A stretch of 64,000 nucleotides of DNA from Rhizobium sp. WYJ-E13 (GCF_018987265.1 NZ_CP076853.1:2976001-3040000), one strand, 5' to 3'. Shown: positions 27,654 to 38,975, counted from the first letter of the stretch. The notes: generated by a model from the letters alone, not told the origin. Numbers and translations are program-made.

Positions 27654-27716
27654 CGCTTTCGGCCTGGAGAGGCCGAAAGCGGATGGGAGATCCGAAGGAA
27701 GCGCCTGACCGGCGCT
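27654..27716 (+). other. Two intercistronic hairpins before permease genes
   Basis: CGCTTTCGGCC (27654-27664) pairs with GGCCGAAAGCG (27671-27681), an 11-bp perfect stem. AGCGCC (27700-27705) pairs with GGCGCT (27711-27716). They fill the 108-bp gap between the glycosidase and first permease genes and likely tune mRNA stability. Confidence 0.6.
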
Positions 27717-27740
27717 CTCAACGGGAGGAGAAACATTCCG

Positions 27741-28727
27741 ATGCTTGGCTATATTTTCAAGCGCGTACTCTACATGATTCCGACGCTGATCGGCATGTCG
27801 CTGATCTCGTTCCTGATCATCCAGCTGCCACCGGGTGACTACCTGACCTCGATGATCGCGACGATGAGCGACAGCGGCCAAGCCGTCGATCCCGCGCAGA
27901 TCGAGCGGCTGAAAGAGATCTACGGCTTCGACGATCCCTTCTACATTCAATATCTCAAATGGATGTGGGGCATCGTCAGCCGCGGTGATTTCGGCTGGTC
28001 CTTCGAATGGAACCAGCCGGTCTCCGGCCTCATCTGGGCACGCATGGGCTCGACGCTGGTCATCTCGCTATTGAGCCTTCTCTTCGTCTGGATCGTCGCC
28101 CTGCCGATCGGCATTTATTCCGCCGTGCGCCGCCACTCGATCAGCGACCACGTCTTCACCTTCTTCGGTTTTATCGGACTGGCAGTGCCGAACTTCATCC
28201 TGGCGCTGACACTGATGTATGTCGCCTATCGTTATCTCGGCCAAAGTGTCGGCGGCCTCAACTCGCCCGAATTTGCCGAGGCGCCCTGGAGCCTCGCCAA
28301 GGTCGGCGATTTCCTCGCCCATCTCTGGATACCGATCATCATCATCGGCGCGTCGGGTACGGCCGCCCTCATCCGCATCCTGCGCGCTAATCTGACGGAT
28401 GAGTTGCACAAGCCCTATGTCATCACCGCGCGTGCCAAGGGATTGCCGGAATACAAGGTGATCATGAAATACCCGGTGCGCATTGCACTCAACCCCTTCG
28501 TCTCGGCGATCGGCTGGGTACTGCCGCATCTCGTCTCCGGCGTCACGATTACCGCCATCGTCCTGAATCTGCCGACCGCGGGTCCCCTGCTTTTCCGTGC
28601 GCTTGTCTCGCAGGACATGTACCTCGCCGGCAGCTTTATCCTGCTGCTCTCGGCATTGACCCTCGTCGGCATGCTCCTGTCGGACCTGCTGCTTGCGCTG
28701 CTCGATCCGCGCATCCGGTTCAATTGA
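27741..28727 (+). CDS. ABC transporter permease, DppB type
   Basis: A 328-aa inner-membrane subunit starting MLGYIFKRVLYMIPTLIGMS behind GGGAGGAG. It has the usual first helix, periplasmic loop with YGFDDPFYIQYLKWM, five further helices, and the EAA-type coupling loop ITARAKGLPEYKVIMKYPVRIALNP (residues about 229-253). It pairs with the DppC-type gene 10 bp downstream to form the channel for the ligand bound by the protein at 23511. Confidence 0.94.
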   Translation: MLGYIFKRVLYMIPTLIGMSLISFLIIQLPPGDYLTSMIATMSDSGQAVDPAQIERLKEIYGFDDPFYIQYLKWMWGIVSRGDFGWSFEWNQPVSGLIWARMGSTLVISLLSLLFVWIVALPIGIYSAVRRHSISDHVFTFFGFIGLAVPNFILALTLMYVAYRYLGQSVGGLNSPEFAEAPWSLAKVGDFLAHLWIPIIIIGASGTAALIRILRANLTDELHKPYVITARAKGLPEYKVIMKYPVRIALNPFVSAIGWVLPHLVSGVTITAIVLNLPTAGPLLFRALVSQDMYLAGSFILLLSALTLVGMLLSDLLLALLDPRIRFN

Positions 28728-28737
28728 GGAGGCGCCG

Positions 28738-29925
28738 ATGACGCACGAAACATTCGCAACCCATAACGGTCCCCTGCATGTCGCCGCCGACGGCCCTTCG
28801 ATCAGCCCGCTGAAGCAGGGCAAGACCGTATCGACAGCAGCCATCGGTCCCTGGCGGCTGATTGCCGGCAAGCTGATCCGCCAGAAGGTGGCGATGGTCG
28901 CCGGCGTGATTATCCTGCTCCTCTATCTCATCGGTCTCTTTGCCGAATTCCTGGCGCCTTCCCTGCCCACAACCTCCAAGCCGCAATATACCTACGCGCC
29001 CCCGCAGGGCCTCAGCTTCTTCGTTACCAAACCGGATGGCAGCTCGGAATTCAATTTCCATGTGAAAGGCTACAAGGTGGAAATCGACAAGGTGGCGCTG
29101 AGGCGCACCTTCGTAGTCGACGATAGTAAGGTCGTGCCGGTCGGTTTCTTCGTCAGGGGCCCAGCCTATTATCTATGGGGCCTGATCCCGATGACCACGC
29201 ACTTCTTCGGCCCGATCAATCCTGACGATCCCATGTACCTGCTCGGCGCTGACCGCCTCGGCCGTGACGTTCTCACGCGGCTGATCTACGGCACCCGCAT
29301 TTCCATGTCGATCGGCCTCGTTGGCGTCGCCATGTCACTGGTGCTCGGCGTCGTGCTCGGCTCGATCTCCGGCTTCTACGGCGGCTGGGTGGATACGCTG
29401 ATCCAGCGCGTCATCGAAGTCGTCAGCGCCATGCCGACCATCCCGCTCTGGCTCGGCCTGGCCGCTGCGATCCCACTCACATGGTCGCCGGTCAACGTTT
29501 ATTTCGTCATCACCATCATCGTCTCACTGCTTGGCTGGACAAGTCTTGCCCGCGAAGTGCGAGGCCGCTTCCTGGCACTGCGCAGCGAGGATTTCGTGAC
29601 CGCCGCGAAACTCGACGGCTCAAGCGAAGCAAGGCTGATCTTCCGCCACATTCTGCCCTCGCTGACGAGCCATATCCTCGCCGTCGTCACACTCGCAGTG
29701 CCGACGATGATCGTTGCCGAAACCTCGCTTTCCTTCCTCGGCATCGGCCTCAAGCCGCCTGTTGTCAGCTGGGGTGTGCTGCTGCAGGACGCCCAGAACA
29801 TCCGCACGGTCGCGACCGCGCCCTGGCTGCTGATCTGGCCGTCACTGGCGGTCGTCATCGCCGTCCTGTCCTTCAACTTCTTCGGTGACGGCCTGCGCGA
29901 TGCGGCCGACCCCTATGACAATTGA
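28738..29925 (+). CDS. ABC transporter permease, DppC type, with long N-terminal and periplasmic insertion
   Basis: A 395-aa permease starting MTHETFATHNGPLHVA after GAGGAGGCG. It is longer than usual DppC (about 290 aa) because it has a 35-residue cytoplasmic tail and a large periplasmic loop (about residues 75-150, rich in PQYTYAPPQGLSFFVTKPDG). Such expanded forms accompany oligosaccharide-type family-5 systems. Conserved core: LLGADRLGRDVLTRLIYGTRISM, and the coupling loop TAAKLDGSSEARLIFRHILPS. It ends FFGDGLRDAADPYDN, the standard DppC tail. Confidence 0.93.
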   Translation: MTHETFATHNGPLHVAADGPSISPLKQGKTVSTAAIGPWRLIAGKLIRQKVAMVAGVIILLLYLIGLFAEFLAPSLPTTSKPQYTYAPPQGLSFFVTKPDGSSEFNFHVKGYKVEIDKVALRRTFVVDDSKVVPVGFFVRGPAYYLWGLIPMTTHFFGPINPDDPMYLLGADRLGRDVLTRLIYGTRISMSIGLVGVAMSLVLGVVLGSISGFYGGWVDTLIQRVIEVVSAMPTIPLWLGLAAAIPLTWSPVNVYFVITIIVSLLGWTSLAREVRGRFLALRSEDFVTAAKLDGSSEARLIFRHILPSLTSHILAVVTLAVPTMIVAETSLSFLGIGLKPPVVSWGVLLQDAQNIRTVATAPWLLIWPSLAVVIAVLSFNFFGDGLRDAADPYDN

Positions 29926-29935
29926 GGAGGAAGCC

Positions 29936-31645
<1,710 letters not shown>

Positions 31646-31655
31646 GGATGTTCCA

Positions 31656-32435
31656 GTGCCGAAATTCTCCGCCAATCTTTCCTTTCTCTATCAGGACCTC
31701 GCCTTCCTTGACCGTTTCGCCGCCGCCGCAAAAGACGGCTTCGGTGCGCTCGAATATCTCGGCCCCTATGCCGAACCGAAGGAAAAGGTCGCCGATGCGC
31801 TCAAGGCAAACGGCCTGAGGCAGGCGCTCTTCAACGTTCCCTCTGGCGATTGGGCCGGCGGCGAACGCGGCATTGCCTGCCTGCCGGATCGCATCGAGGA
31901 ATTCCGCAACGGCATTTCGCTGGCCCTCGACTATGCCAAGGCGCTCGCCTGCCCGCAGGTCAACGTCATCTCCGGTCTCGTGCCTGATGGTGCCGATCTC
32001 GATACGCTGGAGAAGGTGCTGGTCAAGAACCTGAAATATGCCGCTGAGCGTGCTGCCGACGCCGGCGTGAAGCTGCTGATCGAGCCGATCAACTTGCGCG
32101 ATATTCCCGGCTTCTTCCTGTCCAGCACCGATCATGCCGAGCGCATCCTCGACAAGGTCGGTTCCGACAATCTCTACATCCAGTATGATTTCTACCACAT
32201 GCAGATCATGCAGGGCGACCTGATCCCAGCCTTCATCCGGCTGAAGGACCGGATCGCCCATGTGCAGATCGCCGACAATCCCGGCCGCAACGAACCCGGC
32301 ACGGGCGAGATCAATTACGGCTTCATCCTCTCCGAACTCGACCGCCTCGGCTACGACGGTTGGGTTGGCTGCGAGTACAAGCCCAAGGCCGGCACCAGCG
32401 AAGGTCTTGGCTGGATGAAACCCTATCGGAAATGA
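31656..32435 (+). CDS. Hydroxypyruvate isomerase family protein
   Basis: A 259-aa TIM barrel most like Hyi/GipA (hydroxypyruvate to tartronate semialdehyde). The GTG start at 31656 (MPKFSANLSFLYQDL) is chosen: it has GAGGA 8 nt upstream and begins at the conserved NLSFLYQDLAFLDRF. An ATG at 31638 overlaps the ATPase gene. Metal strands are LLIEPINLRDIPGFF, IQYDFYHMQIMQGD, VQIADNPGRNEPGTGEINY and CEYKPKAGT. It precedes a tartronate-semialdehyde-reductase-like gene by 7 bp, which makes a Hyi-GarR step likely, though the C4 sugar-acid route (OtnI) is an alternative. Confidence 0.87.
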   Translation: MPKFSANLSFLYQDLAFLDRFAAAAKDGFGALEYLGPYAEPKEKVADALKANGLRQALFNVPSGDWAGGERGIACLPDRIEEFRNGISLALDYAKALACPQVNVISGLVPDGADLDTLEKVLVKNLKYAAERAADAGVKLLIEPINLRDIPGFFLSSTDHAERILDKVGSDNLYIQYDFYHMQIMQGDLIPAFIRLKDRIAHVQIADNPGRNEPGTGEINYGFILSELDRLGYDGWVGCEYKPKAGTSEGLGWMKPYRK

Positions 32436-32442
32436 GCGAGAC

Positions 32443-33318
32443 ATGAATATCGGTTTTATCGGACTGGGCGTCATGGGCCGCCCGATGGCGGAACACCTGA
32501 TCGATGCCGGCCATTCGCTGCATCTGAGCCGCGTGAAGGAAGCCTCCCAGCATCTCGTCACCAAGGGCGGCAAGCCTGCTCACAGCGCTAGGGCTGTCGC
32601 GGAAGCCGCCGACATCATCATCCTGATGCTGCCGGATACACCTGACGTCGAAGCCGTGCTCTTCGGCGATAACGGTGTTGCCTCCGGCTTGTCTGCAGGC
32701 AAGCTCGTCATCGACATGAGCTCGATCTCGCCTGTCGCCACCAAAAGCTTTGCCAAGCGCATCGAAGCGCTCGGCTGTGACTATCTCGATGCGCCGGTCT
32801 CCGGCGGAGAGGTCGGCGCCAAGGCCGCCTCGTTGACGATCATGATCGGCGGCAAGGAAGAAGCTTTCGAGCGCGCCCGGCCGCTCTTCGAGAAGATGGG
32901 CAAGAACATCACGCTGGTCGGCGGCGTCGGCGACGGCCAGACGGCCAAGGTCGCCAACCAGATCATTGTTGGCCTGACCATCGAAGCCGTCTCCGAAGCT
33001 CTGCTCTTTGCCAAACGCGCCGGCGCCGATCCGGCCAAGGTTCGCGCCGCCCTGATGGGGGGCTTTGCCGCCTCGCGCATCCTGGAAGTTCACGGCGAAC
33101 GCATGGTCAAGGAAACCTTCGATCCCGGTTTCCGCATCCGCCTGCACCGCAAGGACATGACGCTTGCCGTAGACGCCGCCCGCGCGCTTGATCTGTCGTT
33201 GCCGAACACGGCGGCCACCCAGCAGCTGATGAATGCCGCTGTTGCCAATGGCGACGGCGAACGCGACCATTCCGCCCTTATCCGGACGCTCGAACTCCTC
33301 GCCGGAGGGCCGCGCTAG
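32443..33318 (+). CDS. 2-hydroxy-3-oxopropionate (tartronate semialdehyde) reductase-like dehydrogenase
   Basis: A 291-aa member of the beta-hydroxyacid dehydrogenase family. Features are NAD(P) fold GFIGLGVMGRPM (residues 4-15), substrate motif DAPVSGGEVGAKAASL (near 117), catalytic Lys in GQTAKVANQIIVG (near 168), and a late KDMTLAVDAARAL helix. The pattern is that of GarR/GlxR, which reduce tartronate semialdehyde to glycerate. The gene directly follows the Hyi-like gene and sits 108 bp before the GH42 gene. Other 3-hydroxyacid substrates cannot be excluded. Confidence 0.87.
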   Translation: MNIGFIGLGVMGRPMAEHLIDAGHSLHLSRVKEASQHLVTKGGKPAHSARAVAEAADIIILMLPDTPDVEAVLFGDNGVASGLSAGKLVIDMSSISPVATKSFAKRIEALGCDYLDAPVSGGEVGAKAASLTIMIGGKEEAFERARPLFEKMGKNITLVGGVGDGQTAKVANQIIVGLTIEAVSEALLFAKRAGADPAKVRAALMGGFAASRILEVHGERMVKETFDPGFRIRLHRKDMTLAVDAARALDLSLPNTAATQQLMNAAVANGDGERDHSALIRTLELLAGGPR

Positions 33319-33365
33319 ATCAGGACCACCTAGAACACCCGGACAACATCTTCGATTGCCTCCTG

Positions 33366-33383
33366 CCGGAGCCTTTTCTCCGG
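33366..33383 (+). other. Intercistronic hairpin before GH42 gene
   Basis: CCGGAG (33366-33371) pairs with CTCCGG (33378-33383) around CCTTTT, in the 108-bp gap after the reductase gene. Weak; a regulatory or processing role is speculative. Confidence 0.35.
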
Positions 33384-33426
33384 ACGGCGAAGCCATGTCC
33401 GGACATCGATAGAGAAGGACAGGACA

Positions 33427-35529
33427 ATGCTTAGAAACGATATCCAATTCCCTTTCGGCGCCGTCTATTTTCGCAAGTCCAATCCGCCGCGCGACGATTG
33501 GGAACGCGACTACACGACGGCAGGCGAAGATGGCCTGAACATCTTCCGCCACTGGTTCATGTGGAGTGCGATCGAAGTGACCCCCGGCGTCTACGACTGG
33601 GAAGAATATGACCGCCAGCTCGATCTCGCCGCCAGGAACGGCATCAAGACTGTTATCGCCGAACTCATTCATGCCGTGCCGGACTGGGCGGTACGCAAGT
33701 ATGCCGATGCACTGCAGGTCAATGCCGACGGCACCAAGCTCGGCTCCTATATGGGCGTCTCGGCTGCAACCGGCGGCTTTTCCAACAATGGCGGCGGCGC
33801 CGGTGCGCTAACTCTGAACTGCCCGGAAGTGAAGGAGGCGGCCGGCAGGTTCCTGACGGCACTCGCCACTCGCTACAAGGATCACCCGGCGATCTACGGC
33901 TATGACGTCTGGAACGAGGTCAACTATTCCGCCGATGTCGATTACAGCAGCTATGCCAAGGCCGCCTTCCGCAAATGGCTGGAGAAGAAATACGGCAGCC
34001 TGAAAGTGCTGGCCAAAGCCTGGCATCGCTACAGCTACGCCGAATGGGATGATGTCGAGCCGCCGGTCCACATGGCTCCCTATCCCGAATGCATCGACTG
34101 GCTGCAGTTCAAGCGCGACAACTTCTATGGCCAGATGCAGTGGCGTATCGATACGATCCGCGCCGTTGATCAGAAGAATGTCATCGCCGCCCACGGCATA
34201 TCAGGCGCGATCCCCAACATGGCCGCCAATGGCTGCGACGACTGGCTCGCCGCCTCCAAGGTGGAAATCTACGGCTTCACCTGGATCCAGGCCCGCAAGG
34301 GTACCGAACCCTGGAAGACCTGGTATGGTGTCGATATCAACCGCGCCGCTGCCCGCGGCAAACCCTTCTGGCATGCCGAGCGCCAGGGCGGGCCGCTCTG
34401 GCTGCAGCCGCAGGTCATTGGCCGCGACAAAGAAGACGGCCGTGTCGCCGAGCCCGAGGATATCCGCATCTGGAGCATGACCTCCTTCGCTGGCGGCGCC
34501 CGCGGCGTGCTGAACCTACGCTGGCGCCCGCTACTCGACGGCCCGCTCTTCGGCGCCTTCGGCGCCTATGGCATGGACGGCAGCCGCACGCCGCGATCCG
34601 ACATGCAGAGCGCCATGGCAAAGTGGGCGAACGACCCGGCGCAGAAGACACTCTGGGACGCAAAGCCGGTGCGTGGCGAAGTCGGCATTCTCGTTATCCC
34701 CGAGACGCAGGAATGGGATTATCTGCTGAATTACGACCGCAAGGAAAAGCCCTATCCGGAAGCCATGTGGGGCGCCTATCGCGCCTTCCTCGCACAGGGA
34801 CTGCAGCCGGATTGGGTCCATATCGACGATATAGACGCCTACGATTTCCTCTATTTCCCCTACCCGATCATGTTTACCGCCGAACAGGCAGCACGCCTTA
34901 AGGCCTGGGTGGAAAAGGGCGGCACGCTGATTGCCGAGGCCTGCCCCGGCTATTTCGGCGACCGCGGCCATGTCGGCCAGGTGCAGCCGAATATGGGGCT
35001 CGACGAGGTCTTCGGTGCCCGCGAGGAAGAAGTGGAATTCATGCCCGATATCGGCAACCGTATCCACTTCAAGTTCGACGACTTAGCCGTCGATGGCGGC
35101 GGTCTCCTCCAGTCCTACCGCCTGACCGGCGGCACCGGCCGCGGCACGTTCGATGGCGGGCGTCTTGCCGTCGTCGAAAACCGCTTCGGCAGGGGTCGCA
35201 CCCTTCTGATCGGCACCAACCCCTCGGTCGCCTTCTACCGCACCGACGGCAAGGCCAATGCCGCCTTCTTCGCCGAACTGGTGAAATGGAGCGGCAGGAC
35301 ACATCATGCGACGCTTTCCAATCATGCGGTCTTCGCCCGTATCCATAAGGGCGAAAAGGGCAGCTTCCTCTGGCTGGTCAATCCGACGCGCAAGCCCCAG
35401 ACAACGACAGTCACGCTCGCAAACGGGAAACTGTCAGGCGGCAAGCCGGCATGGCCGGTAAACCATGCCTATAATGCCGAGCGTATCGAAGTGCCGGCCC
35501 GCGATGTCCTGATCTTGCCCCTCGCGTAA
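33427..35529 (+). CDS. Glycoside hydrolase family 42 beta-galactosidase
   Basis: A 700-aa cytoplasmic retaining glycosidase without signal peptide. The N-terminal barrel has GEDGLNIFRHWFMWSAIE-type entry, acid/base Glu in YDVWNEVNY (near residue 165) and nucleophile Glu in FWHAERQGGPLW (near 318). This is followed by the GH42 trimerisation/amidotransferase-like domain (IPETQEWDYLL, VEKGGTLIAEACPGYFGDRG) and a short beta tail. Last gene of the operon that begins at 23511. It should cleave imported beta-galactosides, possibly after or before the GHL6 enzyme acts. The stop codon directly abuts the convergent ATPase gene. Confidence 0.92.
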   Translation: MLRNDIQFPFGAVYFRKSNPPRDDWERDYTTAGEDGLNIFRHWFMWSAIEVTPGVYDWEEYDRQLDLAARNGIKTVIAELIHAVPDWAVRKYADALQVNADGTKLGSYMGVSAATGGFSNNGGGAGALTLNCPEVKEAAGRFLTALATRYKDHPAIYGYDVWNEVNYSADVDYSSYAKAAFRKWLEKKYGSLKVLAKAWHRYSYAEWDDVEPPVHMAPYPECIDWLQFKRDNFYGQMQWRIDTIRAVDQKNVIAAHGISGAIPNMAANGCDDWLAASKVEIYGFTWIQARKGTEPWKTWYGVDINRAAARGKPFWHAERQGGPLWLQPQVIGRDKEDGRVAEPEDIRIWSMTSFAGGARGVLNLRWRPLLDGPLFGAFGAYGMDGSRTPRSDMQSAMAKWANDPAQKTLWDAKPVRGEVGILVIPETQEWDYLLNYDRKEKPYPEAMWGAYRAFLAQGLQPDWVHIDDIDAYDFLYFPYPIMFTAEQAARLKAWVEKGGTLIAEACPGYFGDRGHVGQVQPNMGLDEVFGAREEEVEFMPDIGNRIHFKFDDLAVDGGGLLQSYRLTGGTGRGTFDGGRLAVVENRFGRGRTLLIGTNPSVAFYRTDGKANAAFFAELVKWSGRTHHATLSNHAVFARIHKGEKGSFLWLVNPTRKPQTTTVTLANGKLSGGKPAWPVNHAYNAERIEVPARDVLILPLA

Positions 35530-36258
35530 CTAGCGTGCGGCAAGCTGCTCGACCCAGCCGCCTTGCGAAAGCGCGGCGCGGTCGAGTTCGCTTTCGATGC
35601 GGCCGGCCTGCATCAGCACGGCCCGGTCGCACATATGCGCGACGACCCCGGGATCGTGGCTGACGAGCACGAAAGTCATGCCATGCGAGGCCTTCAGGTC
35701 GTTCAGCAGGTTCAGGATTTCGGCCTGCACCGAGACGTCGAGCGCCGAAGTCGGCTCATCGAGCAACAGCAGCCTCGGCTTCAAAAGCAGCGCGCGGGCG
35801 ATCGCCACGCGCTGCCGCTGCCCTCCTGAGAGCTGGTGCGGATATCGCCCGGCTGCAGAGGCTGGCAGGCCGACTTGATCGAGTGCGATGCGCACCTCTT
35901 CCTCGATATTGCGCATACCACGCAGCGCCAACGGCTCGCCGAGAATACGGGAAATGCGATGGCGCGGATGCAGCGAGGAATAAGGATCCTGAAACACCAT
36001 CTGGATGTTGGAGCGCAGCGCGCCGGTGATCTTATGTCCTGGCAGCAATTTCTCATCGAAGACCGTGATGGAGCCCTGCCAGTTGGTGTTCAACCCGGCG
36101 ACAGCACGCAGCACCGTCGTCTTGCCGCAGCCGGAGGGACCGATCAGACCGAAGGTCTCGCCCGGCGCGACCTCGAAGCTAACGCCGCGTACGGCGGTAA
36201 AACCCTTACCGTCGCCCTGAAAGGTCACCGAGAGATCGGAGACGGAGAGCGCGCTCAT
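35530..36258 (-). CDS. ABC transporter ATP-binding protein, DppF type
   Basis: A 242-aa ATPase with Walker A GPSGCGKTT (near residue 40), signature LSGGQRQRVAIARAL, Walker B LLLDEPTSALD and H-loop LVSHDPG. It lacks the C-terminal peptide-transporter extension common in DppF, so it is short. Its start overlaps the stop of the upstream ATPase as ATGA. The last gene of the second Dpp-type system, it ends immediately beside the GH42 stop with no intergenic space. Confidence 0.92.
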   Translation of the reverse strand: MSALSVSDLSVTFQGDGKGFTAVRGVSFEVAPGETFGLIGPSGCGKTTVLRAVAGLNTNWQGSITVFDEKLLPGHKITGALRSNIQMVFQDPYSSLHPRHRISRILGEPLALRGMRNIEEEVRIALDQVGLPASAAGRYPHQLSGGQRQRVAIARALLLKPRLLLLDEPTSALDVSVQAEILNLLNDLKASHGMTFVLVSHDPGVVAHMCDRAVLMQAGRIESELDRAALSQGGWVEQLAAR

Positions 36259-37079
36259 GCCTCGCCTCCGTAAACCGGCAACTGCGTCCCGTAGGTCGCG
36301 GCCGAAGGCCGGGCAGCCCAGAGCGCCCGCGTATAATCCGATTTGGCATTGGCAAGATCGGCAGACGCCATCTGCTCCTCGATCCTGCCGTGCCGCATCA
36401 CCATGACGCGATCGGCATAGCGCGAGACCTGCTGCAGATCATGACTGATGAGCAGCAGCCCCATGCCGAGCTCTTCGGTCAGCGATCGCAACAGCGTCAG
36501 GATCTGCTCCTGCAGGCCGCGATCCAGCGCCGAAGTGGGCTCGTCGGCGATCAACAGTTTCGGCCGGTTGATCAGCATGGCGGCGATCATCACGCGCTGT
36601 CCCATGCCGCCGGAAAGGGTGGCCGGATAGCTCGAATAGACGCGCTGCGGATCGGGCAGACCGACCTTGTCCAGCATATCGAACGCCCGCTTGCGCCGCT
36701 CGGCAGCAGAAAGCCTCGTATGCAGGAGCAACGCCTCTTCCACCTGCCGGCCAACCCTGTGGGCTGGGTTCAGTGAATATTTCGGATCCTGCAGGATCAG
36801 CCCGAGGCCGCTGCCGCGCAGCCTGTTCCAGCCGGATGCGGAAAGCGTCGTCAACTCCTGCCCGTCGAAGGCGAGACGCTTTGCCCTCACTTCCGCCCGA
36901 CGCGGCAAAAGACCCATGATCGCCCTACCCGTCATCGACTTGCCGGAACCGGATTCGCCGACGAGCGCAACGACCTCGCGCCCGACCGAGAAGGAGATAC
37001 CATCGACAACATGCACCGACCCTGCCTCCGATGGAAAGGCGATCGACAGATCCTCAACGGAAAGCAGCGGCTCAATCAT
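36255..37079 (-). CDS. ABC transporter ATP-binding protein, DppD type
   Basis: A 274-aa ATPase: Walker A GESGSGKS (near residue 40), signature LSGGMGQR, Walker B LLIADEPTSALD and H-loop LISHDLQQ. The start MIEPLLSVEDLSIAF at 37079 overlaps the end of the DppC-type permease by 8 bp; the longer open frame to 37109 is rejected. The Q-loop region ILQDPKYSLNPAHRVG is standard for the family. Together with the neighbouring ATPase it forms a heterodimer powering permeases 37072-38975. Confidence 0.92.
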   Translation of the reverse strand: MIEPLLSVEDLSIAFPSEAGSVHVVDGISFSVGREVVALVGESGSGKSMTGRAIMGLLPRRAEVRAKRLAFDGQELTTLSASGWNRLRGSGLGLILQDPKYSLNPAHRVGRQVEEALLLHTRLSAAERRKRAFDMLDKVGLPDPQRVYSSYPATLSGGMGQRVMIAAMLINRPKLLIADEPTSALDRGLQEQILTLLRSLTEELGMGLLLISHDLQQVSRYADRVMVMRHGRIEEQMASADLANAKSDYTRALWAARPSAATYGTQLPVYGGEA

Positions 37080-37929
37080 GGCGCGGATCCAGGATATCGC
37101 GCAGGCCATCGGCCAGCAGGTTGAAGGCGAAGGAGGTGATCAGAATGGCAAAGCCCGGCACGGCCGCCACCCACCACTGATCGAAGATCACCTGCGTTCC
37201 CTCCGAAACCATCGAACCCCATTCCGCCGTCGGCGGGCGCACGCCGAGACCGAGGAAACCAAGGCCGGCTGCCGCAAGAATGATACCCGAGAGATCGAGC
37301 GCCAGACGGATGATCGCCGAAGGCAGTACTAACGGCAGGATATGCCCCCAGAGCAACCGCACCCCGCGAATGCCAACCATTTCGGCCGCCGCCAGATAAT
37401 CGCTGCGTCTGAGCGCCGCAGTCTCGACGCGGGCCTGGCGCGCATAGGCGGGCCAACTCGTCAGCGCCAGCGCCAGCGCGCCGTTGATCAGCCCCGGCCC
37501 CATGATGGCAACGAAGGCGAAGGCGAGCAGAAGCCGCGGGAAGGACATGACGATATCGGTCATCCGCATCAGCACGCGCTCTGTGATGCCGCCGAAGAAA
37601 CCCGAGAGGATGCCGACCAGAATCCCAAGCGGCGCCATCAGCAGTACCACGACGAGCACCAGCAGCAGCGTTGGCCGCGCGCCATAAATGATGCGTGACA
37701 GAATATCCCGGCCGAAACCATCCGTACCGAACCAATGCGCTGCACTCGGCAGCATCAAACGATTGGCCGTTTCCTGCAGGTTCGGATCGTAGGGCGCAAT
37801 CAACGGCGCCAGCAGCGCAAGCGCCAGAATGAAGAGCACGACCGCACTGCCCGTCGTCGCCGAAGGCGAACGCAATACGCTCCGCAGGAAAGATGGGCCG
37901 CCGAGCGGCGCCTGGACGATCGCGCTCAT
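37072..37929 (-). CDS. ABC transporter permease, DppC type
   Basis: A 285-aa inner-membrane protein with the DppC hallmarks: hydrophobic N-terminal helix, HWFGTDGFGRDILSRIIYGARPTL (near residue 65) and coupling loop AAAEMVGIRGVRLLWGHILP. The final segment LLADGLRDILDPRHD is typical. It overlaps the upstream DppB-type gene by 4 bp and the downstream ATPase by 8 bp, indicating tight translational coupling. Confidence 0.93.
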   Translation of the reverse strand: MSAIVQAPLGGPSFLRSVLRSPSATTGSAVVLFILALALLAPLIAPYDPNLQETANRLMLPSAAHWFGTDGFGRDILSRIIYGARPTLLLVLVVVLLMAPLGILVGILSGFFGGITERVLMRMTDIVMSFPRLLLAFAFVAIMGPGLINGALALALTSWPAYARQARVETAALRRSDYLAAAEMVGIRGVRLLWGHILPLVLPSAIIRLALDLSGIILAAAGLGFLGLGVRPPTAEWGSMVSEGTQVIFDQWWVAAVPGFAILITSFAFNLLADGLRDILDPRHD

Positions 37930-38975
37930 CGCTTCTTCCCCGATTCCAGCCGCGCCACACCGAGATCGGTCAGCGCGTTGAGAAGCACGAAGGAAGCACC
38001 GACGACCAGTGTCGCCCCGAGGATCGCCGGCATGTCGCCAGCAAACATCGCAGTCGTCAGATACCGGCCGATGCCTGGCCAGGCGAAGACGGTCTCCGTC
38101 AGCACCGCGCCTTCCAGCAGGCTCGCATAGGAGATGGCTATCACCGTCAGCAACCTGCCGGAGACGTTCGGCAGGATATGGACGAAGACGATGCGCCCAA
38201 GGCTCGCACCCTTGGCCCGCGCGGTCGTCACATATTCCTGCCCAAGTTCGGTCAGGATCGCGGCGCGCGTCAGCCGCGAAATCGCGGCGAGCGCATGGAA
38301 GGCAAGCACGATCGCCGGCAGCGCCAGATGCGCCAGCGCATCGCGAAAGGCGCCCACTTTGCCCGATATCCAGGTATCAACAAGCGCAAAACCAGTGACC
38401 GATTTGACGGTATATTGAAAGACGACATCCGCCCTGCCCGGCCCCGGCGCCCAGTGCAGCCTCGCGTAGAACAGCAGCAGCATTAGCAGGCCGAGCCAGA
38501 AGATCGGCACGGAGTATCCGAAGAGCGAGACGAAACGGGCGAGACCATCCACCCAGGACCCCTGCCGCATGGCGGCTGCAATGCCAAGCGCCAATCCTAC
38601 GCCGGCACCAAGGATGATCGCAGCCGTCGCAAGCTCGATCGTCGCCGGAAAGGTGCGGGCGATATCCTTCGCCACCGGCTGGCCGGTCGAGATCGACTGG
38701 CCGAAATTGCCCGACAGAGCCGTCTTGACATAACGAAAAAACTGCACCGGCAGTGGCTGATCAAGCCCGAGTTCCAGCCGCGCCTGCTCATAGGTCGACT
38801 GGCTCGCATGATCGCCGACGAGTTGCAGCGCCGGATCAATCGGCGACAGCCGCGTCATCGCAAAGGTCACCAGCGCCAGCCCGAAGAGCGTCAGCGCAAA
38901 GGACCACAGCCATTTCGAAAGCGGCCAGAGGAACGACAACTCCCGCCAGCTGTTGCGCTGGCGGGAGTTGGTCAT
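37926..38975 (-). CDS. ABC transporter permease, DppB type
   Basis: A 349-aa permease starting MTNSRQRNSWRELSFLW if the ATG at 38975 is used; a GTG at 39008 would add 11 residues. Core motifs are TRLSPIDPALQLVG, a cytoplasmic coupling loop TTARAKGASLGRIVFVHILPN and VFAWPGIGRYL. A perfect 11-bp hairpin (38940-38967) lies inside the first codons, so the real start might be downstream, for example at the TTG within ELSFLW. TM1 (WLWSFALTLFGLALVTFA) is unaffected either way. Confidence 0.88.
   Translation of the reverse strand: MTNSRQRNSWRELSFLWPLSKWLWSFALTLFGLALVTFAMTRLSPIDPALQLVGDHASQSTYEQARLELGLDQPLPVQFFRYVKTALSGNFGQSISTGQPVAKDIARTFPATIELATAAIILGAGVGLALGIAAAMRQGSWVDGLARFVSLFGYSVPIFWLGLLMLLLFYARLHWAPGPGRADVVFQYTVKSVTGFALVDTWISGKVGAFRDALAHLALPAIVLAFHALAAISRLTRAAILTELGQEYVTTARAKGASLGRIVFVHILPNVSGRLLTVIAISYASLLEGAVLTETVFAWPGIGRYLTTAMFAGDMPAILGATLVVGASFVLLNALTDLGVARLESGKKR
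38940..38967 (-). other. Perfect hairpin overlapping the permease start region
   Basis: CTCCCGCCAGC (38940-38950) pairs with GCTGGCGGGAG (38957-38967) around a 6-nt loop. It lies 42 bp after the binding-protein stop, where the other two systems have an intergenic hairpin. It may limit permease translation. Confidence 0.6.
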